Shown here piece after piece: positions 1-6,263 of a stretch of DNA of 6,391 nucleotides; within the stretch, counting starts at the first letter, position 1, and each line of letters starts with the position of its first letter. A program made the position numbers and the translations under genes. The notes below the pieces were generated by a model. That model saw only the letters and a list, made by a program, of their open reading frames with translations, was not told the origin of the DNA and did no database searches. The stretch is from a bacterium (lineage in GTDB: Bacteria > Bacteroidota > Ignavibacteria > Kapaibacteriales > UBA2268). The stretch lies in the NCBI GenBank assembly GCA_030426865.1, contig JAUHXN010000169.1, positions 1 to 6,391 on the forward strand, read 5' to 3'.

Positions 1-80
1 GGGAATATGACAATTAAACTTGAAAGTAGTATTGGGATTAAAGCAAAATATATAATTGTTAATTTTTCTTGAATGTTCAT
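1..80 (-). CDS. N-terminal fragment of a membrane protein, cut by the window edge
   Basis: An open frame begins with ATG at 80-78 and runs without a stop to the window edge, giving 26 complete codons plus CC- (Pro). The peptide starts MNIQEKLTIIYF and continues with a strongly hydrophobic stretch (ALIPILLSSLIVIF), which looks like a first transmembrane helix or uncleaved signal anchor following a short charged N-terminus. It lies 11 nt after the stop of the MEMO-family gene on the same strand, the spacing expected of the next gene in the same operon. No clear Shine-Dalgarno sequence is seen (upstream reads AAGGTTTCTTAA; AAGG is 8 nt from the ATG and is a weak candidate). The N-terminus resembles those of membrane sensor or transport proteins in general, but the fragment is too short to name a family. 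Confidence 0.6.
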   Translation of the reverse strand, partial: MNIQEKLTIIYFALIPILLSSLIVIF

Positions 81-91
81 TTAAGAAACCT

Positions 92-1288
92 TCACCCCAC
101 AACAAACCCAGCGAAACTGACCATAGATTCAGTTTCTTCTTCTTGCCATTGGTTGTATCCTGCTGCCATTACTTCTTTGCTATCAACTAAGCTGAGTGCT
201 GCATAGAATGGTGCAGTGCCGCAAATTTTATTTTTATCACCGGCATCAGTAACTTCAGTGAAAAAGGCATTTTTATCAGCTTTAGTTAGCATTTCTATTA
301 GTGATTCATCTTCGTGTTTGACTCTGATTTGTTCTGTTGCAGCAGGAAATTCATCACCGAATTTTCTACCAACGTGAGACAAATCTCCACTAGATAATAT
401 GAGAACTTTTTTACCTGAAGTGGCTATTGCATCTTTTATAGCATCTATAGTGCTATTATATTTTTCGTTGCTATCGGGTGTAGTATTTTCATTGAAATAA
501 TGAGCTGGCGACCCCGTAAGAATAGGTACTATTTTAAAGCTTTTATCACCTAATATTCTTTGCAAAAACAGTAGGTGGAACTCCAATGAATGCTCTTTAT
601 AGTGAGCTATATCATCTAAAACGATGTCAGTATTTTTCTCTATTTCTGCAATTAACTCATGATCAATATTTGCAGTTCCTAATGGAGTCTTGAAGTCCTT
701 TTTGGAAAACATAAAGTCTGCTGTGCTTCTGTAATGACCAGTTCCAAGCATAATAACAGTATCAACATCTTCGACATTGTTCAAAGCTAGAAAAGAGTTA
801 GCATAGGTTTCCCAAGATTCTTCCAACCGCAGATCAATATGCGGAGCAAGTATGGCTTTTATTGGCTTTTCGGTTAACTGCTTTCCTTTATCTAGTATTA
901 TATCTAAAAACGCAGTTAATTCCTTCGGGTCTTCAGGATAAGAAAATGATTGGCAATATGAGTTTCGTACATTACCATCAACATATCTTTGCATACTTTC
1001 TATCGCCATTCTGGTAGTTGGCGTATCTATCATATTTAGTGTTACTAGATTGTCTAGTAAAGTGTAAAGTCTATCATCAGAGAGGTTTAGTAGTTTCGCA
1101 GCTCCATCTTTAGCTATTTCTTCTGGAGTTTTATTTCCTTCCATTAGTGTTTGGATTAGCGGATAATAAGAAAAGGGTAGGGCTATTGGTTCCGCAATAA
1201 GCAGAGGGTCACTGATATAGATAAATTTATTTTCAAACTCTTGGATAAGATCAATATCCAAATCATCTCTAAGCTTAATTTGGCTCAT
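92..1288 (-). CDS. MEMO family protein (AmmeMemoRadiSam system protein B type) with N-terminal PqqD-like domain
   Basis: This 398-residue protein has a MEMO domain from about residue 105 to the C-terminus. The family's metal-site residues are all visible: His150 in APHIDLR, His185 in GTGHY, Asp302 and His305 in SSGDLSHVG, and Cys357 in ICGTAP, matching human MEMO1 His49, His81, Asp189, His192 and Cys244; the EHSLEFH signature is at 232-238. The fold is known to be related to LigB-type extradiol dioxygenases. In bacteria and archaea such proteins often accompany an AMMECR1-domain protein and a radical SAM protein, but their reaction is unknown, and neither partner is in this window. Residues about 20-95 form a separate small domain (DPLLIAEP, then LMEGNKTPEEIA, then a helical part) that resembles PqqD-like winged-helix domains; this is my inference. 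The protein has no signal peptide and is probably cytoplasmic. The ATG at 1288 lies inside the end of the preceding small gene (14-nt overlap) with no good Shine-Dalgarno sequence, implying translational coupling. Confidence 0.9.
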   Translation of the reverse strand: MSQIKLRDDLDIDLIQEFENKFIYISDPLLIAEPIALPFSYYPLIQTLMEGNKTPEEIAKDGAAKLLNLSDDRLYTLLDNLVTLNMIDTPTTRMAIESMQRYVDGNVRNSYCQSFSYPEDPKELTAFLDIILDKGKQLTEKPIKAILAPHIDLRLEESWETYANSFLALNNVEDVDTVIMLGTGHYRSTADFMFSKKDFKTPLGTANIDHELIAEIEKNTDIVLDDIAHYKEHSLEFHLLFLQRILGDKSFKIVPILTGSPAHYFNENTTPDSNEKYNSTIDAIKDAIATSGKKVLILSSGDLSHVGRKFGDEFPAATEQIRVKHEDESLIEMLTKADKNAFFTEVTDAGDKNKICGTAPFYAALSLVDSKEVMAAGYNQWQEEETESMVSFAGFVVG

Positions 1289-1532
1289 TTGGTTCGCTCT
1301 GTCTAGTTTTCTTTAATTCTTCCAATTTACGAAGTTTGGTTTTGAATTTGGACACTATAATCATAAATAAGACACCTGCTATAAGCATTGCTATACCAGC
1401 TATTAGAAACCATATTTCATTTGTTACTTTATAGACCCAAAGTAAAATGAAAAATGTTACAAAATTCGCACCTGACATGAACATTACTGACATTGTCAGA
1501 TTTTTGTTCATATTATTTTCTGATTTTGCCAT
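1275..1532 (-). CDS. small two-helix membrane protein, unrecognised
   Basis: This 85-residue protein belongs to no family I recognise. Two hydrophobic segments, about residues 13-35 and 40-60, are separated by a short polar turn (KVTNE). A basic tail follows (Lys/Arg at 62, 64, 66, 68, 69, 74, 75 and 77) and ends in EPNEPN. By the positive-inside rule it should be a helical hairpin in the inner membrane with both ends in the cytoplasm. The ATG at 1532 shares its A with the TAA stop of dapD (TAATG), and the stop lies 14 nt inside the MEMO gene, so it is locked between two genes by overlaps on both sides. An AGAAGAGG purine run ends 10 nt before the start and a GAGG ends 2 nt before it; a second in-frame ATG (Met8, at 1511) has no ribosome-binding site. 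The overlaps and the protein-like composition support a real gene. Its position hints at a role coupled to the MEMO protein, but nothing shows this directly. Confidence 0.75.
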   Translation of the reverse strand: MAKSENNMNKNLTMSVMFMSGANFVTFFILLWVYKVTNEIWFLIAGIAMLIAGVLFMIIVSKFKTKLRKLEELKKTRQSEPNEPN

Positions 1533-2353
1533 TACCTCAATGCCTCTTCTAGTGCAGTTTTAGCGTCCGTTTTATCATCACGATATTTTATAATCAAAGG
1601 TGTAGATATTGATAATCCATTTTCTTTAGCAAAAGGAGAGTTTATGGCTCTGCTACCTGGAACTACTACTGCGCCAGCTGGTATCTCCAAAGGACTTTCT
1701 GCTGTTGATGAAAGTACAGTACCGTTTACTAGGTCATACACTTTTGTACTAGCGTTAAGTATTACGCCTGTGCCTAGTACGGCTCTTTCTCTGACTAATA
1801 CACCTTCGTAAACACCACAATTACCACCTATCATTACATTATCTTCGATAACTACAGGTCTAGCTCCAGCTGGCTCTAAAACTCCACCGATTTGTGAAGC
1901 GGCACTTAGGTGAACATTCTTACCAATCTGAGCGCAAGTACCGACTAATGCGTGGGAATCTACCATAGTCCCTTCATCTACATAAGCACCTATATTGATA
2001 TACATAGGAGGCATACAGATTACTCCTTTAGCAACGTAACACCCGCTTCTGATGGAACTACCACCAGGTACAAGCCTTACTCCATCTTCTAGTTTTAGCG
2101 GCTTAAGTGGGATTGTATTTTTATCGAAGAAAACGAATTCTTCATTGATTGACATATCTTCCATTTTACTATATTTGAATAATAATAAAATGCCTTTTTT
2201 GACCCACTGATTAGCTATCCAACCGCCTTTACCGTCTGGCTCAGCTGCTCTGATAGTTCCATTATTCAGCTTGCCTATAATTTCAGCTTGAAGTTCTTTT
2301 ATTTCTATTTCACTCGGATTATCGAGATTCTCAATTCTATTTTTTAAATCCAT
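1532..2353 (-). CDS. dapD: 2,3,4,5-tetrahydropyridine-2,6-dicarboxylate N-succinyltransferase
   Basis: DapD transfers succinyl from succinyl-CoA to tetrahydrodipicolinate in the succinylase branch of diaminopimelate and lysine synthesis, in the cytoplasm. The chosen ATG at 2353 gives 273 residues, close to the roughly 274 of E. coli DapD. It has an N-terminal helical domain (1 to about 95; [12 protein letters not shown] matches HQWLKKAVLLSF of E. coli) and a left-handed beta-helix of hexapeptide repeats (about 120-235) containing [32 protein letters not shown] and [17 protein letters not shown]. The proposed catalytic Asp is present at 132 (in GTMVD), but the position of the proposed catalytic Glu in E. 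coli-type enzymes (RSEIVEG) is Gly180 here. The frame is open up to a TTG at 2401 (289 residues) that would overlap lon by 23 nt; I prefer the ATG because [10 protein letters not shown] lines up with the E. coli start. No clear Shine-Dalgarno sequence precedes either. It follows lon by 25 nt and overlaps the next gene by one base. Confidence 0.95.
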   Translation of the reverse strand: MDLKNRIENLDNPSEIEIKELQAEIIGKLNNGTIRAAEPDGKGGWIANQWVKKGILLLFKYSKMEDMSINEEFVFFDKNTIPLKPLKLEDGVRLVPGGSSIRSGCYVAKGVICMPPMYINIGAYVDEGTMVDSHALVGTCAQIGKNVHLSAASQIGGVLEPAGARPVVIEDNVMIGGNCGVYEGVLVRERAVLGTGVILNASTKVYDLVNGTVLSSTAESPLEIPAGAVVVPGSRAINSPFAKENGLSISTPLIIKYRDDKTDAKTALEEALR

Positions 2354-2378
2354 AATTCTATCGTTATTTAATTCTAAT

Positions 2379-4826
2379 TTACTTTTTTTTCCATTTAACA
2401 ATGCTGTGTGTTAATGCTTCCGTAATATGTTCTACGAAGATGATTTCTAGCCCTTTCTTTATAAAAGCATCGATTTCTTCTACATCCCTTTTATTATCAA
2501 ATGGAACGAGAACTTTTTTGATACCACGTTTTTTTGCCGCTAATAGCTTTTCGCTAAGTCCACCAATTGGCAATATATTACCACGAAGTGTGATCTCACC
2601 AGTCATAGCTACTTTGCCACTTATCGGTTTATTAGTAGCCGCAGAGACTAAGGCAGTACACATAGTTATACCAGCTGAAGGTCCATCTTTAGGTATAGCA
2701 CCTTCAGGAACATGTATATGTATTTCCATTCCCTTTGTAAACTCTTCTGGTACGCCTAGCAATTTGTAATTGGCTCTTACATAAGATAATGCCGCCATTC
2801 CTGATTCTTTCATCACGTCCCCTAACTTCCCAGTTAGTGTAAGTTTCTCACTCTTACTTGGCATTATATTTACTTCTATTGGAAGTAGATCACCACCTGT
2901 ACTAGTCCAAGCCAAACCAGTAGCTACACCTACTTTATCTTTTAGGTCTTCTTTCTTCAGCTTATGCTTAGGTGCCTTTAGATATTCTTCTACCTTAGCA
3001 GGAGTAATTACTATACTCTTATTCTTATATTTTTTCTTGAATTCTGGGTTATCTTTTAGAGCCACAGATTTATCTTTTACTTTATCGCCATATTCTGCAA
3101 CTATTTCTTTTGCTAACTTTCTAAATACATTTGCAATAGTTCGTTCCAAATTACGAACACCAGCTTCGCGAGTGTATTCCGTTATCATTCGAGTTATAGC
3201 TTTATCTTCGAACTTTATTTTAATATTATCAAAACCATATTCCTTTATTAGCTTAGGGATTATGTGTTTTTTAGCTATTTCTAATTTATCGTGATCAAGG
3301 TACGATGTTAGCTGTATTACTTCCATTCTATCTAATAGTGGTTGCGGTATATTATGCAATACATTCGCTGTTGTGATAAATAAGACGTTAGACAAATCAT
3401 AGTCAACTTCTAGATAGTGGTCATTGAAGTTGATGTTTTGCTCTGGATCTAATACCTCTAGCAAAGCAGAAGCTGGATCTCCTCGGAAATCAGAAGCTAG
3501 TTTATCAATTTCATCTAAAAGAATTACTGGATTCTTAGTACCTGCTTTCTTCATAGATTGTATTATCTTACCTGGCATAGAGCCAATGTAAGTTCTTCTA
3601 TGTCCACGTATCTCAGCTTCATCGCGTACACCACCTAATGAAAACCTAACGAATTCTCTATTCAATGCTCTAGCTATAGACTTAGCTAATGAAGTTTTAC
3701 CTACACCGGGAGGGCCTACGAAACAGATTATCTGACGCTTCAAAGAACCTGCAAGATTAAGTACAGAGATAAATTCAGTTATTCTTTCTTTCGGCTTTTC
3801 CAAATCATAGTGATCTTCATCGAGTACTTTTTGTACATGATTTATATCTAAGTTGTCTTTGGAAGATTTATTCCAAGGTAATTGCGCCATTAACTCTAGG
3901 AAATTTCTATTAACAGAAAACTCAGGAGACATCTGAGGGGTCTTTCTTAATCTATTTAATTCCTCATCAGCTTTTTCTTTTGCATGTTTTGGCATATCAG
4001 CTTCATCAAGCATCTTACGAAGTTGTTCTATTTCTGGTTCAGATTCCTCATCTTCACCCAACTCTTTTTGAAGGGCTTTTATTTGCTCTCTTATATAAAA
4101 TGCGCGTTGTGTTTTCTGTATAGAATCGCTAACTCTCTCTCCAACTTGATTCTGGATTTTTGAAAGCTCAATTTTAGCTGTTAGTAATTTCAGTAATTCA
4201 GTGTATTGCGATTTTAAGAATCTATGGTTTAGTATTCTTTGTTTTTCTTTGATATCAGCTTGCATATTAGCTGCTGCATAATACATCTTACGTACTGGAT
4301 CGTCTATATTGTCAAATGCGCTCACCAAGTCAGGAGGTAAATTATCTTTGGAGAATACATACTCTTTGAAAATCTCACCTGTCTGTTGTATCAGCTCTCT
4401 AGTATCTTTATCTTTTTCGTTGTATTTTATTGGAATTTGTTCAATCACAGCTTCCATACAATCGCTGTTTTCAACTGGCTTTTTAATTTTAGCATGGAAC
4501 ATTCCTTCTATTAGTACTTTCAGTAAATTATTAGGTAATCTAAGTACTTGAATTATTTTCCCAATTGTACCATACTCGTTTATATCACCAATATTTGGCT
4601 CTTCTATATTCGAGTCTTTTTGACTTGATAGAAATATAAATTTATCATTGTCTATTGCCTTAGCTATTGCTTTTAGTGATGAAGTTCTACCGATTAATAC
4701 GGGGAATATCATATTAGGGAACAATATCATCTCACGTAGAGGTAATACCGTCAAACTCTCTGGTATCTCTACGCTTTTCATCTCTGCATCTACTATTGAT
4801 TTCAATACTTCTTCTTGCTTTGCCAT
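2379..4826 (-). CDS. lon: ATP-dependent protease La (LonA)
   Basis: Lon is a cytoplasmic homo-oligomeric AAA+ serine protease that unfolds and degrades damaged and selected regulatory proteins. The 815-residue chain has the full LonA layout: an N-terminal substrate-binding domain (about 24-220, starting [15 protein letters not shown]), a coiled-coil linker (about 220-300), the AAA+ module (about 320-620) and the S16 protease domain (about 630-810). Visible motifs are Walker [10 protein letters not shown] (371-379), Walker B VILLDEID (434-441), sensor 1 Asn488 in ITTAN, an arginine-finger candidate Arg500 in LLDRMEV, and sensor 2 [10 protein letters not shown] (553-562). The catalytic Ser717 lies in PKDGPSAGI and catalytic Lys760 in [10 protein letters not shown], 43 residues apart as in E. 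coli (Ser679/Lys722). Nothing is missing, so it should be active. The ATG at 4826 has no strong Shine-Dalgarno sequence. It is the first gene after the ilvE terminator and probably heads an operon with dapD, from which its TAA is 25 nt away. I saw no CIRCE-type heat-shock operator upstream. Confidence 0.98.
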   Translation of the reverse strand: MAKQEEVLKSIVDAEMKSVEIPESLTVLPLREMILFPNMIFPVLIGRTSSLKAIAKAIDNDKFIFLSSQKDSNIEEPNIGDINEYGTIGKIIQVLRLPNNLLKVLIEGMFHAKIKKPVENSDCMEAVIEQIPIKYNEKDKDTRELIQQTGEIFKEYVFSKDNLPPDLVSAFDNIDDPVRKMYYAAANMQADIKEKQRILNHRFLKSQYTELLKLLTAKIELSKIQNQVGERVSDSIQKTQRAFYIREQIKALQKELGEDEESEPEIEQLRKMLDEADMPKHAKEKADEELNRLRKTPQMSPEFSVNRNFLELMAQLPWNKSSKDNLDINHVQKVLDEDHYDLEKPKERITEFISVLNLAGSLKRQIICFVGPPGVGKTSLAKSIARALNREFVRFSLGGVRDEAEIRGHRRTYIGSMPGKIIQSMKKAGTKNPVILLDEIDKLASDFRGDPASALLEVLDPEQNINFNDHYLEVDYDLSNVLFITTANVLHNIPQPLLDRMEVIQLTSYLDHDKLEIAKKHIIPKLIKEYGFDNIKIKFEDKAITRMITEYTREAGVRNLERTIANVFRKLAKEIVAEYGDKVKDKSVALKDNPEFKKKYKNKSIVITPAKVEEYLKAPKHKLKKEDLKDKVGVATGLAWTSTGGDLLPIEVNIMPSKSEKLTLTGKLGDVMKESGMAALSYVRANYKLLGVPEEFTKGMEIHIHVPEGAIPKDGPSAGITMCTALVSAATNKPISGKVAMTGEITLRGNILPIGGLSEKLLAAKKRGIKKVLVPFDNKRDVEEIDAFIKKGLEIIFVEHITEALTHSIVKWKKK

Positions 4827-4902
4827 TCTATTCTTGTTTTATTTATTACTTAGTTCGCCATAGACGGACATTAAGTATATTAGTTTATTACAATTATAAT
4901 AT
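4827..4902 (-). promoter_or_regulatory. probable lon promoter and leader region
   Basis: Only 76 nt lie between the end of the ilvE terminator T-tract and the lon ATG, so the lon promoter must sit here or overlap the terminator. Two -10-like hexamers are visible on the minus strand: TATAAT (4898-4893), directly after the T-tract, and TATACT (4879-4874). Neither has a convincing -35 box at 16-18 nt, and I see no Bacteroidota-type TAnnTTTG. The location is supported by the terminator, but the exact promoter is not resolved. Confidence 0.35.
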
Positions 4903-4935
4903 AAAAAAAGGCAACTTATTGCGAAGCTGCCTTTT
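4903..4935 (-). terminator. intrinsic terminator of ilvE
   Basis: On the minus strand, AAAAGGCAGCTT (4935-4924), the loop CGCAAT (4923-4918) and AAGTTGCCTTTT (4917-4906) form a 12-bp stem with one G-U pair, and the U-tract runs on to seven Ts (4909-4903). The hairpin begins 20 nt after the ilvE stop codon. On the plus strand the same hairpin has only four Ts and an A-C mismatch, so it mainly serves minus-strand transcription. Confidence 0.92.
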
Positions 4936-4955
4936 ACAAATTTATACAATTTCTA

Positions 4956-6056
4956 TTAAATAGATGCTACTTTATGAATCCAACCGTGAGTATCTTCGGA
5001 CTCACCTCTCTGAATACCTACAATAGTCTCGTACATATCGTGAGCAACAGGGCCAATTTCATTATTATTTATTATAATTTCTTTGCCTTTATAATTCAAT
5101 TTTCCAACAGGTGAAATAATTGCAGCAGTACCTGTTCCAAATATTTCTTTCAACTCACCTCTCTCATGAGCATCATATACTTCTGATATTCTGATTCTTC
5201 TTTCAGATGTTTTAATTCCTTTCTCTTTAGCTAAAGCTAGAACAGTTTCTCTAGTAACACCTGGTAATATAGAACCTTGGTCTAGAGTCGGAGTTACTAA
5301 TTCATCTCCTATAACGAACATAATATTCATAGCTCCGACTTCATCTACATACTCTTGGTGAACTCCATCTAGCCATAATACTTGGTCAAACCCTTTTGCT
5401 TTCGCTTCTTTTCCAGCTAATAATGATGCAGCATAGTTTGCAGCAGTTTTAGCCATACCTAGACCACCTCTAACCGCTCTTACATATTCATGCGATACTA
5501 ATATACTTACGGGTTTCAAACCAGCAGCATAGTAAGAAGCAACAGGTGAACAGATGATAACTAATTTATAATTATCTGAGCTATGTACACCAAGGAAATT
5601 ACTAGAGCCAAACATAACAGGTCGTAGATATAATGCTTGACCACGTTGCTTAGGTATCCAATCTTTCTCAACAGCTACTAAATCATTAATTGCTTCAAGG
5701 AATTTTTCTTCTGGGTATTCGGGCATAACTAATCTAGTAGCCGAATTATTTAATCTCTTAGCGTTTCTATCCGGTCTGAATATGTTTATATCGCCATTTA
5801 TATCCAAGTAAGCTTTTAAACCTTCGAATATTGTTTGACCATAGTGCAATGTACACATAGTTGGCTCGAAAGCCATATCACTATAAGGTAATATCTGTCC
5901 TTCTTCCCACTGTCCATTTTTATAGTCAGCAACAAATATATGATCCGAAAAGATTTTACCAAACCCTAGCGAATCCCAATTAACATTTTCAATTTTACTA
6001 CTTTTAGCTTTTGTTATCTTAATTCTATCATCTAATACGTTCATTACAGTCTCCAT
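4956..6056 (-). CDS. ilvE: branched-chain amino acid aminotransferase (PLP fold type IV)
   Basis: This enzyme reversibly transfers the amino group between glutamate and the 2-oxo acids of leucine, isoleucine and valine, using pyridoxal phosphate in the cytoplasm. The 366-residue chain has the features of the longer BCAT subgroup: GFGKIFSDHIF (31-41), HYGQTIFEGLKAY (71-83), the PLP-binding lysine Lys203 in GMAKTAANYAASL, EVGAMN (239-244, the PLP-contacting Glu239), GSILPGVTR (261-269), FGTGTAAIISPV (306-317) and a C-terminal GIQRGESEDTHGW. Ala-Ala follows the KT where I would usually expect Gly-Gly (KTGGNYA), a mild oddity. The start at 6056 is the longest ATG start; a second in-frame ATG (Met5, 6044) is preceded by GGAG at ideal spacing and may be the true start (362 residues). 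A strong intrinsic terminator 20 nt after the TAA makes it the last gene of its transcript, and it is probably monocistronic because 335 nt without a gene precede it. Confidence 0.96.
   Translation of the reverse strand: METVMNVLDDRIKITKAKSSKIENVNWDSLGFGKIFSDHIFVADYKNGQWEEGQILPYSDMAFEPTMCTLHYGQTIFEGLKAYLDINGDINIFRPDRNAKRLNNSATRLVMPEYPEEKFLEAINDLVAVEKDWIPKQRGQALYLRPVMFGSSNFLGVHSSDNYKLVIICSPVASYYAAGLKPVSILVSHEYVRAVRGGLGMAKTAANYAASLLAGKEAKAKGFDQVLWLDGVHQEYVDEVGAMNIMFVIGDELVTPTLDQGSILPGVTRETVLALAKEKGIKTSERRIRISEVYDAHERGELKEIFGTGTAAIISPVGKLNYKGKEIIINNNEIGPVAHDMYETIVGIQRGESEDTHGWIHKVASI
6051..6054 (-). promoter_or_regulatory. Shine-Dalgarno-like GGAG ahead of the second ilvE ATG
   Basis: The minus strand reads ATGGAGACTGTAATG. 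GGAG lies 6 nt before the in-frame ATG at 6044 (Met5), a textbook distance, and is itself part of codons 1-2 of the longer reading. It favours translation from 6044 rather than 6056, but the other genes here have weak or no Shine-Dalgarno sequences, so it does not settle the question. Confidence 0.4.
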
Positions 6057-6096
6057 ATTATCATTATCATATTTTGGGGATTTCTTATTTCCCGAA

Positions 6097-6128
6097 ACGA
6101 TTTACTTCATTATTTTATTTGAAATCGT
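6097..6128. repeat. 7-bp inverted repeat ACGATTT-N18-AAATCGT upstream of ilvE
   Basis: Perfect arms ACGATTT (6097-6103) and AAATCGT (6122-6128) flank 18 nt and straddle the candidate ilvE -10 hexamer at 6112-6117. It could be an operator for a dimeric regulator or a leader hairpin. The AAACGATTT 9-mer of the left arm occurs again at 6309-6317. Chance occurrence in AT-rich DNA is possible. Confidence 0.3.
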
Positions 6129-6140
6129 ATGTTGTATCTA
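6112..6140 (-). promoter_or_regulatory. weak candidate promoter for ilvE
   Basis: On the minus strand TAGATA (6140-6135; 4 of 6 to TTGACA) is followed after 17 nt by TAAAAT (6117-6112; 5 of 6 to TATAAT). Transcription would start near 6105, leaving a leader of about 50 nt. In DNA this AT-rich such matches are common by chance, so this is a candidate only. Confidence 0.22.
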
Positions 6141-6201
6141 AATCTCTTGGGATTGATTTTAATTTTAATTTTTAACTTAAATTATTCATAAAAAAGCTTC
6201 T

Positions 6202-6263
6202 AAAGTCCTTTAAAATTCGGTTTTCGAAAATATTTTCGAATTATTCTTCGTTTTAAGGCCTTT
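6202..6263. repeat. imperfect long inverted repeat enclosing the palindrome
   Basis: AAAGTCCTTTAAAA (6202-6215) can pair with TTTTAAGGCCTTT (6251-6263) in 13 base pairs, with one bulged T (6209) and one mismatch (6206 against 6259). The loop contains the 18-bp palindrome. On the minus strand a T6 tract (6195-6190) follows the stem by a few bases, so it could be a terminator for a minus-strand gene lying beyond the right edge. That is inference only. Confidence 0.4.
6223..6240. repeat. 18-bp perfect palindrome upstream of ilvE
   Basis: TTCGAAAATATTTTCGAA is its own reverse complement over all 18 bases, with no spacer, and lies about 170-185 nt before the ilvE start. A gap-free palindrome this long is unlikely by chance even in AT-rich DNA. 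Possible roles are a binding site for a dimeric regulator or the tip of the larger stem around it (6202-6263). No function is shown by the sequence. Confidence 0.75.

Noticed and set aside
2401..2769. Plus-strand open frame of 122 codons inside lon
   Set aside because: It is antisense to the conserved Lon protease domain, and the translation is low-complexity Ser/Ile/Pro-rich with no family likeness.
3037..3294. Plus-strand open frame of 85 codons inside lon
   Set aside because: Antisense shadow of the Lon AAA+ C-terminal part, with no ribosome-binding site or recognisable domain.
4309..4551. Plus-strand open frame of 80 codons inside lon
   Set aside because: Antisense shadow of the conserved Lon N-terminal domain.
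4648..4863. Plus-strand open frame of 71 codons over the lon start
   Set aside because: Antisense to the Lon N-terminus and running into its leader; its hydrophobic look follows from the reverse complement of an AT-rich coding frame.
4827..4902. Possible heat-shock operator (CIRCE-like) ahead of lon
   Set aside because: No TTAGCACTC/GAGTGCTAA arms or other long inverted repeat are present.
6141..6180. Possible T-box or amino-acid leader ahead of ilvE
   Set aside because: No T-box core sequence, no leader peptide rich in Leu/Ile/Val codons and no terminator/antiterminator pair next to the gene.
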